DNA of 25,549 nt, taken from Ignavibacteriaceae bacterium (GTDB lineage Bacteria > Bacteroidota > Ignavibacteria > Ignavibacteriales > Ignavibacteriaceae). Shown here in pieces: positions 15,079 to 23,407 of this stretch. Under the pieces are notes generated by a model. The model was not told the origin of the DNA, made no database searches, and worked only from the letters and a program-made list of their open reading frames with translations. The DNA is taken from assembly GCA_023231105.1 (NCBI GenBank), contig JALNWB010000042.1, forward strand, positions 1 through 25,549. Reading direction: 5' to 3'. Both the position numbers and the translations under genes were made by a program. Position 1 is the stretch's first letter. Every line of letters starts with the position of its first letter.

Positions 15079-15110
15079 GTTGATAATGCCGCAGGAATAC
15101 CTTAAATTTG
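15079..15110 (+). promoter_or_regulatory. Putative Bacteroidota-type promoter ahead of second vertex gene and rpoD
   Basis: GTTG (15079-15082), a 20-base spacer and TAAATTTG (15103-15110) match the Bacteroidota vegetative consensus (TTTG or TTG near -33, TAnnTTTG near -7). A transcript would begin near 15117, about 34 bases before the vertex gene at 15151, and run on into rpoD. It is the best such match I found in the intergenic regions. Confidence 0.55.
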
Positions 15111-15150
15111 CACACCTTTTTTAAGTCCTTCTAAAACAAGAGGATAATGG

Positions 15151-15420
15151 ATGTATTTCGGAAAAGTTATTGGAAATGTTTGGGCTACAAAAAAGTATGA
15201 AGCGATGTTCAGTTTAAAAATGATGATCGTCCAACCTATATCTGCGGAGCTGAAAAATTTAGGTGAACCCATAATTGCGGTTGATACAGTTGGCGCAGGT
15301 CCCGGAGAAATTATTATTTACATTACTGCAAGTGAAGCAGTCATTCCGCTCCCGGTAGATTTTGCACCGGTGGATGCTTCAATTGTTGGAATTGTTGACA
15401 CTATAAATTTAGCAAATTAA
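15151..15420 (+). CDS. Bacterial microcompartment vertex protein (EutN/CcmL family), divergent second copy
   Basis: This 89-residue paralogue of the preceding gene has FGKVIGNVWATKKYEAMFSL, then KMMIVQPI, IAVDTVGAGPGEIIIYITAS, and PVDASIVGIVDTINL. It keeps the fold-defining AVDxVGAGxGE and PVDA segments but lacks the GSSAR motif, having ASEAVIPLPVD in that place, so its pentamer pore or interface probably differs. AGAGG precedes the ATG at 15151. It stops 16 bases before rpoD, so co-transcription with the sigma-factor gene is likely. Role: presumed shell vertex of a microcompartment encoded elsewhere. Confidence 0.9.
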   Translation: MYFGKVIGNVWATKKYEAMFSLKMMIVQPISAELKNLGEPIIAVDTVGAGPGEIIIYITASEAVIPLPVDFAPVDASIVGIVDTINLAN

Positions 15421-15436
15421 TTACGAGGTAACATAC

Positions 15437-16291
15437 GTGAGAATAACAAAGCAATATACGAATCGTGAGAGCCAGTCTCTCGATAAATATTTGCAGGAAA
15501 TTGGTAAGGTTAGTCTTCTTAATCCGGAGCAAGAAATTGAATTAGCTATCCGTATTAAAAAAGGAGAGCAATTAGCCTTAGAGCAACTTACAAAAGCAAA
15601 TCTTCGTTTTGTGGTTAGCGTTGCAAAACAATATCAAAATCAAGGCTTGTCTCTTGGGGATTTAATTAATGAAGGCAATCTTGGTTTGATAAAAGCCGCT
15701 AAACGATTTGACGAAACAAGAGGATTTAAATTTATTTCTTATGCAGTTTGGTGGATTCGTCAATCCATTTTGCAGGCATTAGCCGAACAATCCAGAATTG
15801 TTCGGTTGCCGTTAAACCGCGTTGGCGCGTTAAATAAAATTGGGAAGGCTTATAGTAATCTCGAACAGGAATATGAACGCGAACCAAGTGCCGCCGAATT
15901 GGCGACCGAACTTGAAATGGATGTTAATGAAGTTGCCGATACTTTAAAAATTTCCGGCAGACACGTTTCGATGGATGCTCCTTTTGCCCAAGGTGAAGAT
16001 AATAGACTGCTTGATGTTTTACAAAACGATCAACATCCGCAGCCTGATCAAACATTAATGACGGAATCATTAAAAGCAGAAATTGAGAGAGCGCTTTCAA
16101 CTTTAACTGAGCGCGAAGCTGAAGTAATTAAACTTTACTTCGGATTGAATAAAGAACATTCGTTAACCTTAGAAGAAATTGGAGAAAGATTTAATTTAAC
16201 CCGCGAACGCGTGCGCCAGATAAAAGAAAAAGCGATCAGAAGATTGCGCCACGCATCCCGCAGTAAAAATCTTAAAGCTTATCTCGGATAG
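15437..16291 (+). CDS. rpoD: Primary sigma factor RpoD (short form, GTG start)
   Basis: Sigma-70 directs RNA polymerase to housekeeping promoters. The 284-residue product starts directly at region 1.2 (DKYLQEIGKVSLLNPEQEIE) and lacks region 1.1, as in Bacteroidota/Chlorobi primary sigmas. Region 2 includes NLRFVVSVAKQYQNQGLSLG, DLINEGNLGLIKAAKRFD and FKFISYAVWWIRQSI. Region 3 spans about 130-200. Region 4 contains LTEREAEVIKLYFGL and the helix-turn-helix LTLEEIGERFNLTRERVRQI. The GTG at 15437 follows ACGAGG. A short alternative sigma (RpoS/RpoH-like) is less likely given the full region 1.2-4 match. Confidence 0.93.
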   Translation: MRITKQYTNRESQSLDKYLQEIGKVSLLNPEQEIELAIRIKKGEQLALEQLTKANLRFVVSVAKQYQNQGLSLGDLINEGNLGLIKAAKRFDETRGFKFISYAVWWIRQSILQALAEQSRIVRLPLNRVGALNKIGKAYSNLEQEYEREPSAAELATELEMDVNEVADTLKISGRHVSMDAPFAQGEDNRLLDVLQNDQHPQPDQTLMTESLKAEIERALSTLTEREAEVIKLYFGLNKEHSLTLEEIGERFNLTRERVRQIKEKAIRRLRHASRSKNLKAYLG

Positions 16292-16295
16292 TTTT

Positions 16296-16988
16296 GTGAA
16301 CAACAAAATTATTACTTCTTTTTTTTTGATAACAGCCGGTATATTTTTTATTACCGGCTGTTCTTCTATATCCCAATCAACACGCTATTCAAAAAATTCT
16401 AAACAAGAAAAAGAATCAACGGCAAATATTCGGTTCAATCACGAACAAGATTCTGTTAATAATACTTCTTCGCATGATTCTTTATTAGCAAATGAAGAAG
16501 ACGAACTGGAAGATTATGTTGCTGATACTTCCAATATTGATGCAAGAGAAATTCTAAAGAAGTTTACATTAAACGAAAATGCAATTGATAACGATTTCGG
16601 AACTTCAAAAGAAAAAATGTTAATGGAAATAATCCGCTGGTTAAATACACCGTATAAATACGGCGGAAATACAAGACATGGAATTGATTGCTCCGCCTTT
16701 ACACAAACGGTTTTTAAGAATTCTCTTAATGTCAGTCTTCTTCGTTCCGCGCGTGAACAGTTTACCCAAGGTGAAGATGTTGAAGAATTAAAATTCGGTG
16801 ATTTGGTGTTTTTCAATACACGAAGCCGGGTCCGTCCCGGGCATGTTGGGATTTATTTAGGAGATAAAATTTTTGCTCACTCAAGTTCAAAGCTTGGCGT
16901 TATTGTTTCTTCACTTGAAGAAGGGTATTATGCCGAACGCTTTATGGGCGGGAGAAGATTAGAAGTATTTCTTCAAGCGGGAAGATAG
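16296..16988 (+). CDS. NlpC/P60-family lipoprotein (putative cell-wall endopeptidase)
   Basis: This family cleaves peptide bonds in peptidoglycan stems. The 230-residue product has a lipoprotein signal (hydrophobic 5-20, lipobox FITGC with Cys22), a Ser/Asn/Glu-rich linker of roughly 85 residues, and an NlpC/P60 domain (about 105-230). The catalytic Cys132 is in GIDCSAFTQTVF, His183 in RPGHVGIYLG, and the third polar residue is probably His195 in FAHSSSKLG. The start is GTG at 16296, five bases after the rpoD stop, without a clear Shine-Dalgarno, so it may be translated by coupling. Location: anchored in the envelope facing the periplasm (inferred). Exact cleavage specificity cannot be told. 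Confidence 0.9.
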   Translation: MNNKIITSFFLITAGIFFITGCSSISQSTRYSKNSKQEKESTANIRFNHEQDSVNNTSSHDSLLANEEDELEDYVADTSNIDAREILKKFTLNENAIDNDFGTSKEKMLMEIIRWLNTPYKYGGNTRHGIDCSAFTQTVFKNSLNVSLLRSAREQFTQGEDVEELKFGDLVFFNTRSRVRPGHVGIYLGDKIFAHSSSKLGVIVSSLEEGYYAERFMGGRRLEVFLQAGR

Positions 16989-17028
16989 TTTTCGTTTCTC
17001 TTCTTTTTAAACCTGTCACTTCTTTTTA

Positions 17029-18303
17029 TTAATCATCTAATTCAAGACTGCTTTGAGTTTCACTCTGCGGTAACTCTTGAACATCTCGTAATCTTCGTTC
17101 AATTGCACGTGATCGTTTAGAAGCGTCATCAATTGTATTGCTTGCTTCAGCAAGTTTCTTTTGAGTTTTATCAAGAATATCGCCAAACTTTACGAATTCA
17201 GTTTTAATAGCGCCGAGCAAACTCCACACTTCACTCGAACGTTTTTCAATTGCCAGAGTTCTAAATCCCATTTGCAAACTGTTTAGGATTGCCGTTAGTG
17301 TTGTTGGACCGGTTAGAACAACTTTATATTCAGATTGAATTTTTTCAATTAGTCCCGGTCTTCGTAAAACTTCAGCGAACAATCCTTCTACCGGAAGAAA
17401 CATTAGTGCAAAATCCGTGGTGTTCGGGGGATCGAGATATTTATCAAATATTGTTTTCGCTTCTCCTTTAATTCTGTTCTCAAGCGCTTTGGAAGCCTCT
17501 TCTATTGCAGCCAAATCAACGGCATCTTGCGCAAGCTGCAACCGCTGATAATCTTCCATCGGGAATTTCGCATCGATAGGAAGCCAGAGAACTTCATTTT
17601 TATCTGTTCCGCGTCCCGGCATTTTAATAGCGAACTCAACTCTGTCGCCGCTTCCTTTTTTAGTAGCGATATTTTTCGCGTACTGTTCGGGAGTTAAAAG
17701 CTGGTCAATCAAATTTTCCAACTGAATTTCTCCCCACGTTCCGCGGGATTTAACATTGGTCAAAACCTTTTTTAGATCGCCAACGCCAACCGCTAAAGTC
17801 TGCATTTCACCTAACCCTTTGTGAACTTGTTCCAATCTATCGCTTACAAGTTTGAAAGATTCGCCCAATCTTTTTTCCAAAGTTGAATGAAGTTTTTCGT
17901 CAACAGTTACACGCATTTCTTCTAATTTTAGAGAATTGTTTTCCGAAATCTGTTGGAGTTTCTGTTCGACCTTTTCCTTTAATTCTTCGAATTTTTTGTC
18001 ATTCATTTGTGTAAGCTTTTCAAGTCGCTCAGAAAAGGTTGTGAATTGATGGAAGAGTGAATCCTCGAATTTTTTAAATGAAGAGAAAACTTCTTCCCGC
18101 AAATTGCGCTGCTGCAGCCCGGTTTCCTCACGGTTCCTTTGGAACTCTTTTTTTACTTGCTCGTCTAACTTGTCGTAACCTTCGCGGAATTTCTTTTCAA
18201 TTTCCGGGAGCAAAAGTTCATCTTTTTTCTGAGTGATTTTTTGATAGAGGAGAAATAGGATGATAAGAATTACAATTTCAGTTACTAATAAAAAATATTC
18301 CAA
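17029..18303 (-). CDS. rmuC: RmuC family protein
   Basis: RmuC limits inversion-type rearrangements in E. coli and has a nuclease-like domain; its biochemical role is not settled. The 424-residue product has an N-terminal membrane segment (about 3-20), a long charged coiled coil (about 25-165, with many Lys, Glu and Gln), and the conserved RmuC domain (about 165-400): SRGTWGEIQLENLIDQLL, PIDAKFPMEDYQRL, FALMFLPVEGLFAEVL and LTGPTTLTAILNSLQMGFRT. The start is TTG at 18303 with TTGAGG a few bases upstream. It converges on the NlpC/P60 gene (40-base gap) and diverges from metG across 120 bases, so it is its own transcription unit. Confidence 0.93.
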   Translation of the reverse strand: MEYFLLVTEIVILIILFLLYQKITQKKDELLLPEIEKKFREGYDKLDEQVKKEFQRNREETGLQQRNLREEVFSSFKKFEDSLFHQFTTFSERLEKLTQMNDKKFEELKEKVEQKLQQISENNSLKLEEMRVTVDEKLHSTLEKRLGESFKLVSDRLEQVHKGLGEMQTLAVGVGDLKKVLTNVKSRGTWGEIQLENLIDQLLTPEQYAKNIATKKGSGDRVEFAIKMPGRGTDKNEVLWLPIDAKFPMEDYQRLQLAQDAVDLAAIEEASKALENRIKGEAKTIFDKYLDPPNTTDFALMFLPVEGLFAEVLRRPGLIEKIQSEYKVVLTGPTTLTAILNSLQMGFRTLAIEKRSSEVWSLLGAIKTEFVKFGDILDKTQKKLAEASNTIDDASKRSRAIERRLRDVQELPQSETQSSLELDD

Positions 18304-18423
18304 GATAGCCTCAATTATTAAAAATTTATATTGATTCTCGTCTAAACGAAAGTTGTTCGATTAAAGAGAGAAGATTTATGCTTATATTTAAAGAGAAATT
18401 TTAACAAAATTACGTAATAATTT

Positions 18424-20478
18424 TTGAACAAAGAAAAAATTCTCGTTACTGCAGCTCTTCCGTATGCAAATGGACCCATTCATCTTGGGCATTTAGCAGG
18501 CGCGTATCTTCCTGCGGATATTTTTGTCCGCTACAACCGTTTAAAAGGGAGCGATATTTTATTTGTATGCGGCTCCGATGAACACGGGGTTCCGATCACC
18601 ATTACTGCTGATAAAGAAGGTGTTAAACCTAAAGACATTATAGATAGAATCCATGCAATTAACAAAGACTCATTCGAAAAAATCGGAATGAGTTTCGATA
18701 TTTATTCCCGTACAAGTCTTCCGATCCATCATGAAACCGGGAAAGAATTTTTTCTTGAATTTCTCAAACAAGGTTTATTAAAAGAAAAAAAGACGCTTCA
18801 GTTTTATGACGAAAAAGCAAATATGTTTTTGCCCGATCGTTACGTTGAAGGAACGTGTCCGAACTGCGGAAACGAAAGCGCAAGAAGCGATGAATGCGAA
18901 ACTTGCGGCGCGTTGTATGAACCAAGTGCATTAAAAAATCCAATAAGCAAAATTAGTGGAAACACACCGGTTCTGAAGGAAACATCGCATTGGTTTTTTC
19001 CGCTTGGAAAATTTCAAGAACGACTTGAAGCATATATAAAAGAGATGGATGAGAAATTTCATTGGAAAGAAAATGTACTTCAATATTGCAGGAGCTGGTT
19101 TAAAGACGGTTTACAAGATAGAGCGGTAACACGCGATCTCGATTGGGGTATTCCCGTTCCGCTTGATGATGCAAAAGGTAAAGTACTTTACGTTTGGTTC
19201 GAAGCTGTTTTAGGTTACATCTCCGCAGCAAAAGAACTTTCTGAAAAACGCGGCGAGCCTGATCTCTGGAAAAATTACTGGCAAGACCCGAATACAAAGT
19301 ATATCGCCTTCATTGGAAAAGATAATGTAGTCTTCCATACAATCTTCTTCCCCGCAATGTTAATGGCTTGGAATGACGGAAGGGACGACAAATATGTCCT
19401 TCCACAAAATGTTCCTGCAAATGAGTTTTATAATTTTGAAGGAAAGAAATTTTCCAAAAGCAGAAATTGGGGAATTGATGTTATCGATTTCTTGAAAGCG
19501 TTTCCTGCCGATCCTCTGCGTTACACGCTTGCGGCAAATTTGCCTGAAATGCGCGATACCGATTTTCATTGGAAAGAATTCCAGGCGCGGAATAATAACG
19601 AACTTTCTGCAATCCTTGGAAATTTTATTAATCGGACATTTACTTTCGTTTTTAAAAATTTTGATGGAAAAGTTCCACCGCAATTTACTTTGGAAGAAAT
19701 TGATAATGAGATGATAGTGCTGTTGGGATCATATCCGGCGAAAACATCAGCGTTGTTTGAGAATTATAAAATTAAAGACGCTACTCTCGAAATTATGAAC
19801 TTGGCTCGTGCCGCAAATAAATATTTTAACGATGCCGAACCATGGAAAACAATAAAAACAGATAAAGAAAAATGTTCTACTACTTTGAATATTTGTTTGC
19901 AAACCATTTTTACTTTGGCTGAATTAATCGAACCGATAATTCCTTTTTCTTCGCAAAAAATATTTTCAATGCTTAACGCTCGCCCTGTTGCATGGGATGA
20001 TTGTGGTAATCAACATTTATCAACTGGGCATCAATTAAATAATTTTGAAATTCTCTTCAAAAAAATTGAAGATGAAGACCTGGCTCCATTCCTGGCAAAG
20101 GTAGAAGCAGATGAAATTGTTGAAACAAAAACTGAAGAATCCAAAATTGAAGATGGATTAATTTCATTTGATGATTTTCAAAAGGTCCAACTAAAAGTTG
20201 TAGAAGTTCTTACCGCGGAAAAAGTTGCAAAGAGTGAAAAGCTTTTAAAGTTAAAAGTTTCTCTAGGCACAGAAGAAAGACAAATACTTGCCGGGATTGC
20301 CAAACAGTACGCACCGGAAGAAATCGTTGGTAAAAAAATAGTGATTGTTGCAAATCTAAAACCTGCAAAACTAATGGGAATGGAATCTCAAGGGATGGTT
20401 TTAGCTGTTGAAGGGGAGGGGAAATTGCATCTCCTTAACGTTGATCCTTCAATCCCGAATGGCACAAGGGCAAAGTAA
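18424..20478 (+). CDS. metG: Methionyl-tRNA synthetase with C-terminal tRNA-binding domain (TTG start)
   Basis: It charges tRNA-Met with methionine in the cytosol. The 684-residue product is the long, dimerising form. It has the class I HIGH equivalent HLGH at 20-23, one zinc knuckle with Cys145, Cys148, Cys158 and Cys161, the KMSKS equivalent KFSKS at 342-346, a helical anticodon-binding domain, and a C-terminal EMAPII/Trbp111-like domain (about 575-684, with FDDFQKVQLKVVEVLTAEKV and KPAKLMGMESQGMVLA). The TTG at 18424 begins at the conserved N-terminus KILVTAALPYANGPIHLGH. No Shine-Dalgarno is evident upstream, so the initiation signal is unusual. It is transcribed divergently from rmuC. 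Confidence 0.97.
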   Translation: MNKEKILVTAALPYANGPIHLGHLAGAYLPADIFVRYNRLKGSDILFVCGSDEHGVPITITADKEGVKPKDIIDRIHAINKDSFEKIGMSFDIYSRTSLPIHHETGKEFFLEFLKQGLLKEKKTLQFYDEKANMFLPDRYVEGTCPNCGNESARSDECETCGALYEPSALKNPISKISGNTPVLKETSHWFFPLGKFQERLEAYIKEMDEKFHWKENVLQYCRSWFKDGLQDRAVTRDLDWGIPVPLDDAKGKVLYVWFEAVLGYISAAKELSEKRGEPDLWKNYWQDPNTKYIAFIGKDNVVFHTIFFPAMLMAWNDGRDDKYVLPQNVPANEFYNFEGKKFSKSRNWGIDVIDFLKAFPADPLRYTLAANLPEMRDTDFHWKEFQARNNNELSAILGNFINRTFTFVFKNFDGKVPPQFTLEEIDNEMIVLLGSYPAKTSALFENYKIKDATLEIMNLARAANKYFNDAEPWKTIKTDKEKCSTTLNICLQTIFTLAELIEPIIPFSSQKIFSMLNARPVAWDDCGNQHLSTGHQLNNFEILFKKIEDEDLAPFLAKVEADEIVETKTEESKIEDGLISFDDFQKVQLKVVEVLTAEKVAKSEKLLKLKVSLGTEERQILAGIAKQYAPEEIVGKKIVIVANLKPAKLMGMESQGMVLAVEGEGKLHLLNVDPSIPNGTRAK

Positions 20479-20523
20479 TTATGCTGCCCGTTCAATTTAA
20501 AGAAAACACATGTTGTAAATGAA

Positions 20524-20560
20524 AAAGGTGAAATTTCAATTTTATTTACCTTGTTTTTCT
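20524..20560 (+). terminator. Possible weak terminator after metG
   Basis: AAGGT (20525-20529) pairs with ACCTT (20548-20552). The stem extends inward through AAAT/ATTT with one bulged G and a 9-base loop, and a TTTTT run follows at 20554-20558. The stem is short and AT-rich, so efficiency would be low. Confidence 0.4.
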
Positions 20561-20624
20561 AAAGTTGGTTTACTAAAATTATTAATTAAAATTTCTATTA
20601 TGTAAAAAAATCGGAGTTATTCTT

Positions 20625-22607
20625 ATGCGAAAATTTCTCTTAATCTTTTCATTATTTTCTGTGGCTCTTTTCCTCTCGGCATGTTCGCCGAAACATGGAG
20701 AAATTCTTTTAGCCAAATTCGATAAAGGAAATATCACTCTCGGTGAATTTGAAAAAGCGTACGCTAAAAATTCCGGCGGGTTTGATGCCGCTAAAAATGA
20801 CACCTTGGAGCAATATCAAAAATTCTTAGACTTGTACGTTAACTTCAGACTAAAAATTAAAGACGCCTACGACAGAGGATACGATAAGAATCCTGATTTA
20901 TTAGCTGAATTGAACGATTATAAAAAGAAAGTGGGAGTCAGCTATCTTTTAGATAAAGAATTAGTTGAACCTGCAATTAAAAAATTATATGAACAAAGAA
21001 AAACGGAATTACGCGTTAGCCATATAATGATTCGTCCTGATTCAACCGGTGATGAAGCAGCAAAAACAAAAGCAAACGCTGTATTAAAGAGAATTCTTGC
21101 CGGTGAAAGTTTTGAGAGTTTGGTAAATGAATTTTCTGCCGATCAATATTCAAAAGCAAAAGGCGGAGATATTTATTATATCACGGCAGGATTAATTGTC
21201 CCTGAGTTTGAAGATGCCGCCTACAAAACAGAAGTCGGGAAAGTTTATCCTGAAGTTGTAAAAACAAGATTCGGTTATCACATTATAAAAGTTACTGAAA
21301 AACGGGAAAGAATTCCTGCAATCCGCGCGAGCCACATCCTTTTAACGTTTGCCAATGAAGCAGGTACAACTGATACTTTAGCCGCTTTCAAAAAAATTGA
21401 CAGCATTAAAACCGCTCTTAAAAACGGAGCAGATTTTGCGAAACTTGCACAAGAATTTTCAAAAGATCCCGGTTCAGCCAAGAATGGAGGAGATTTGGAT
21501 TTCTTCTCTCGCCGCGTAATGGTTAAAGAATTTGATGAAGCCGCTTTCAATTTGAAAGTAGGGGAGGTTTCAGATATCGTGAGAACTAATTATGGGTATC
21601 ATCTAATTAAGCAGACGGATAGAAAACCGTATCCAAGTTTTGATGAAGAAAAAGACGAATTGAAAAAGATCTATAAACAATCACGTTACAACACTGATTA
21701 CGATACCCTATTAACTTTCTATAGAAATAAATATAAGTTTAAGCTTAATGAAGTTGGAATTGAAAAAATTCACGCTGCAAATGATTCTATAAAAGTTGGA
21801 CCAGATTATTTTGAAAGTAAATTGAAAACAGATTTTGGCAAAATAGAAGTTTTCAGATTGAATGGTGAAGTTTTCAGTCTTGATACTTTAATGGATAAAA
21901 TTCTTACGCAAGCAGAATTTATGAATAAAGTAATCACACGCGAAGTTTTAAAAGAAGCAGCAAACAAAATTAGCGGTGATCTTGCGTTAGAACTTGAAAC
22001 GCTGGCGATGGATAGCCGCTATCCCGAATATGCTGAATTGATGGAAGAATATAAAAACGGAATTTTTATTTTCAAATTACAAGAAGAAGAAATCTGGAAT
22101 AAAATAAAAATAGATGATGCAAAACTTGAAGAACATTTCAACAAGACCAAAGAAAAATATAATTGGAATGACCGTGTAGCATTTACAGAAATCTTTTCTC
22201 GTAAAGATTCCATCATTCAAGTTTGTAAAGACCTTTTGAAACAAGGAACTAACTTTGATTCGTTAGCTGCAAAATATACCGAAAGAGCCGGGATGAAATC
22301 CAAAGGCGGCAAATATGAAATGATGGATGCAAACAGTTCGCAAATTTCAAAAGAAGCATATAAGCTTGCAAATGTTGGTGATGTTTCTTCTTCAATTGTA
22401 AATGCAAACGGTTTCTCGTTGCTAAAATTGGATCGAAAAGAAGCGGCTCATCCAAAATCTTTTGAAGAAGCAAAAGCCGAAGTATCCGGATCGTTTCAAG
22501 AAGAAGAGAGCAAACGTTTGGAGAATGCCTATAACGAATCGTTGCACGCAAAGTATAAACCTGAAATAAACAAAGAAGAATTATCAAAAGTTTTTAAGAG
22601 TGAATAA
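20625..22607 (+). CDS. Lipoprotein with three parvulin-like PPIase domains
   Basis: The 660-residue product has a lipoprotein signal (lipobox LSAC, Cys20), an N-terminal helical chaperone part (about 24-125), a first parvulin domain (about 129-225: ELRVSHIMIRP, SKAKGGDIYYI, TRFGYHIIKVTE), and a second (about 233-333: IRASHILLTF, KDPGSAKNGGDLDFF, NYGYHLIKQTD). After a 170-residue helical region there is a weaker third (about 516-605: FTEIFSRKDSI, KSKGGKYEMMD). Parvulins isomerise prolyl bonds. SurA/PrsA-type members assist folding of exported and outer-membrane proteins, and a periplasm-facing chaperone is the best inference. CGGAG precedes the ATG at 20625. Its last codons overlap the next gene, marking a three-gene cassette. 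Confidence 0.9.
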   Translation: MRKFLLIFSLFSVALFLSACSPKHGEILLAKFDKGNITLGEFEKAYAKNSGGFDAAKNDTLEQYQKFLDLYVNFRLKIKDAYDRGYDKNPDLLAELNDYKKKVGVSYLLDKELVEPAIKKLYEQRKTELRVSHIMIRPDSTGDEAAKTKANAVLKRILAGESFESLVNEFSADQYSKAKGGDIYYITAGLIVPEFEDAAYKTEVGKVYPEVVKTRFGYHIIKVTEKRERIPAIRASHILLTFANEAGTTDTLAAFKKIDSIKTALKNGADFAKLAQEFSKDPGSAKNGGDLDFFSRRVMVKEFDEAAFNLKVGEVSDIVRTNYGYHLIKQTDRKPYPSFDEEKDELKKIYKQSRYNTDYDTLLTFYRNKYKFKLNEVGIEKIHAANDSIKVGPDYFESKLKTDFGKIEVFRLNGEVFSLDTLMDKILTQAEFMNKVITREVLKEAANKISGDLALELETLAMDSRYPEYAELMEEYKNGIFIFKLQEEEIWNKIKIDDAKLEEHFNKTKEKYNWNDRVAFTEIFSRKDSIIQVCKDLLKQGTNFDSLAAKYTERAGMKSKGGKYEMMDANSSQISKEAYKLANVGDVSSSIVNANGFSLLKLDRKEAAHPKSFEEAKAEVSGSFQEEESKRLENAYNESLHAKYKPEINKEELSKVFKSE

Positions 22608-23400
22608 TTTTTTTAAAGCATCGTTCATTTTTGTACTAATACTTTTTGCCGGCTGTGCAAAAAAAAAGCCGGCAGCTGAGTATGTTGCAAAAGTGAACGA
22701 TGTTTATCTTTATAAAAAAGATTTTACTTTTTCCCCCGATACGAATACTGCTTACAAGAATGAGTTTATTCGAAATTGGGTTACTACCGAATTACTTTCA
22801 CAAGAAGCTCGTCAAAATGATCTTGAAAAAAGCGATGAGTTTCTTGAACTTTCTAATAAAGCCAGGAAAGAAATATTAAAAACGCTTTGGCTTAAAAAAT
22901 ATTTGTCGGGAAAAGAAATTTCCGTTACGTCAAAAGAATTAGAAACATATTTCAACTCTAAGCCGGACGCTTTCAAACTATTACAGGATGCGGTTGTTCT
23001 TAACCAGGTTTATCTTAAGCAATATGATAAAGCCATTCAATTTAGAAATGTTCTCCTGGAAAGTGATTGGAACAAAACACTAAAAGCATTTACGAATGAT
23101 TCATCCCTTGTTGCTTCATCTACAAATGCATTGGTTTATTACTATCAAATCGGAGCCGGTAATTTATTAAACATCATCACTGAACTTCAGCCGAATGAAG
23201 TTAGTTTAGTTATTCAATTGCAAAAAAATCTTTTTACGGTTGTTCAAGCGCTTCAAAAGTTGAAGAAAGATGAAGTGCCTCCTTTTGCTTCGCTCAGGAA
23301 AGAAATAGAAAAAACTTTTAAGGAAGAAAAACAAAAGCAGTTGATTGAAGAACATCTAAAGGAATTATATTCACAAAATGATATCGATATTAAAAAATAG
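22600..23400 (+). CDS. SurA-N-like lipoprotein without a recognisable PPIase domain
   Basis: The 266-residue product starts at GTG 22600, overlapping the upstream stop codon, so the two are translationally coupled. It has a lipoprotein signal (lipobox LFAGC, Cys19). The sequence VAKVNDVYLYKKDF resembles the start of SurA/PrsA chaperone domains, and there is a long helical region to about 115. The middle part (about 120-225) occupies the place of a parvulin domain but lacks recognisable GGDL and GYH motifs, so it is probably a diverged or lost PPIase. The C-terminal helix is rich in Lys and Glu. Being between two parvulin genes, a helper role in outer-membrane protein folding is inferred. Confidence 0.75.
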   Translation: MNNFFKASFIFVLILFAGCAKKKPAAEYVAKVNDVYLYKKDFTFSPDTNTAYKNEFIRNWVTTELLSQEARQNDLEKSDEFLELSNKARKEILKTLWLKKYLSGKEISVTSKELETYFNSKPDAFKLLQDAVVLNQVYLKQYDKAIQFRNVLLESDWNKTLKAFTNDSSLVASSTNALVYYYQIGAGNLLNIITELQPNEVSLVIQLQKNLFTVVQALQKLKKDEVPPFASLRKEIEKTFKEEKQKQLIEEHLKELYSQNDIDIKK

Positions 23401-23407
23401 GACAAAC

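Noticed and set aside
14903..15124. A 73-codon plus-strand frame overlapping the first vertex gene
   Set aside because: It is an out-of-frame shadow with no family resemblance; the vertex gene frame is clearly the coding one.
16981..17028. Possible bidirectional terminator between the NlpC/P60 gene and rmuC
   Set aside because: Only a five-pair GAAGA/TCTTC stem could be drawn, without a convincing structure on either strand.
18304..18423. Candidate promoters in the rmuC-metG divergent spacer (TATATTTA on plus, TATAAATTTT on minus)
   Set aside because: Neither has both a full TAnnTTTG box and a well-spaced upstream element, so neither is reported as a feature.
23378..23407. Upstream start for the SurA-like protein
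   Set aside because: It adds ten polar residues before a clean signal peptide and lies inside the preceding gene; the ATG at 23408 has AGGA at the right distance.
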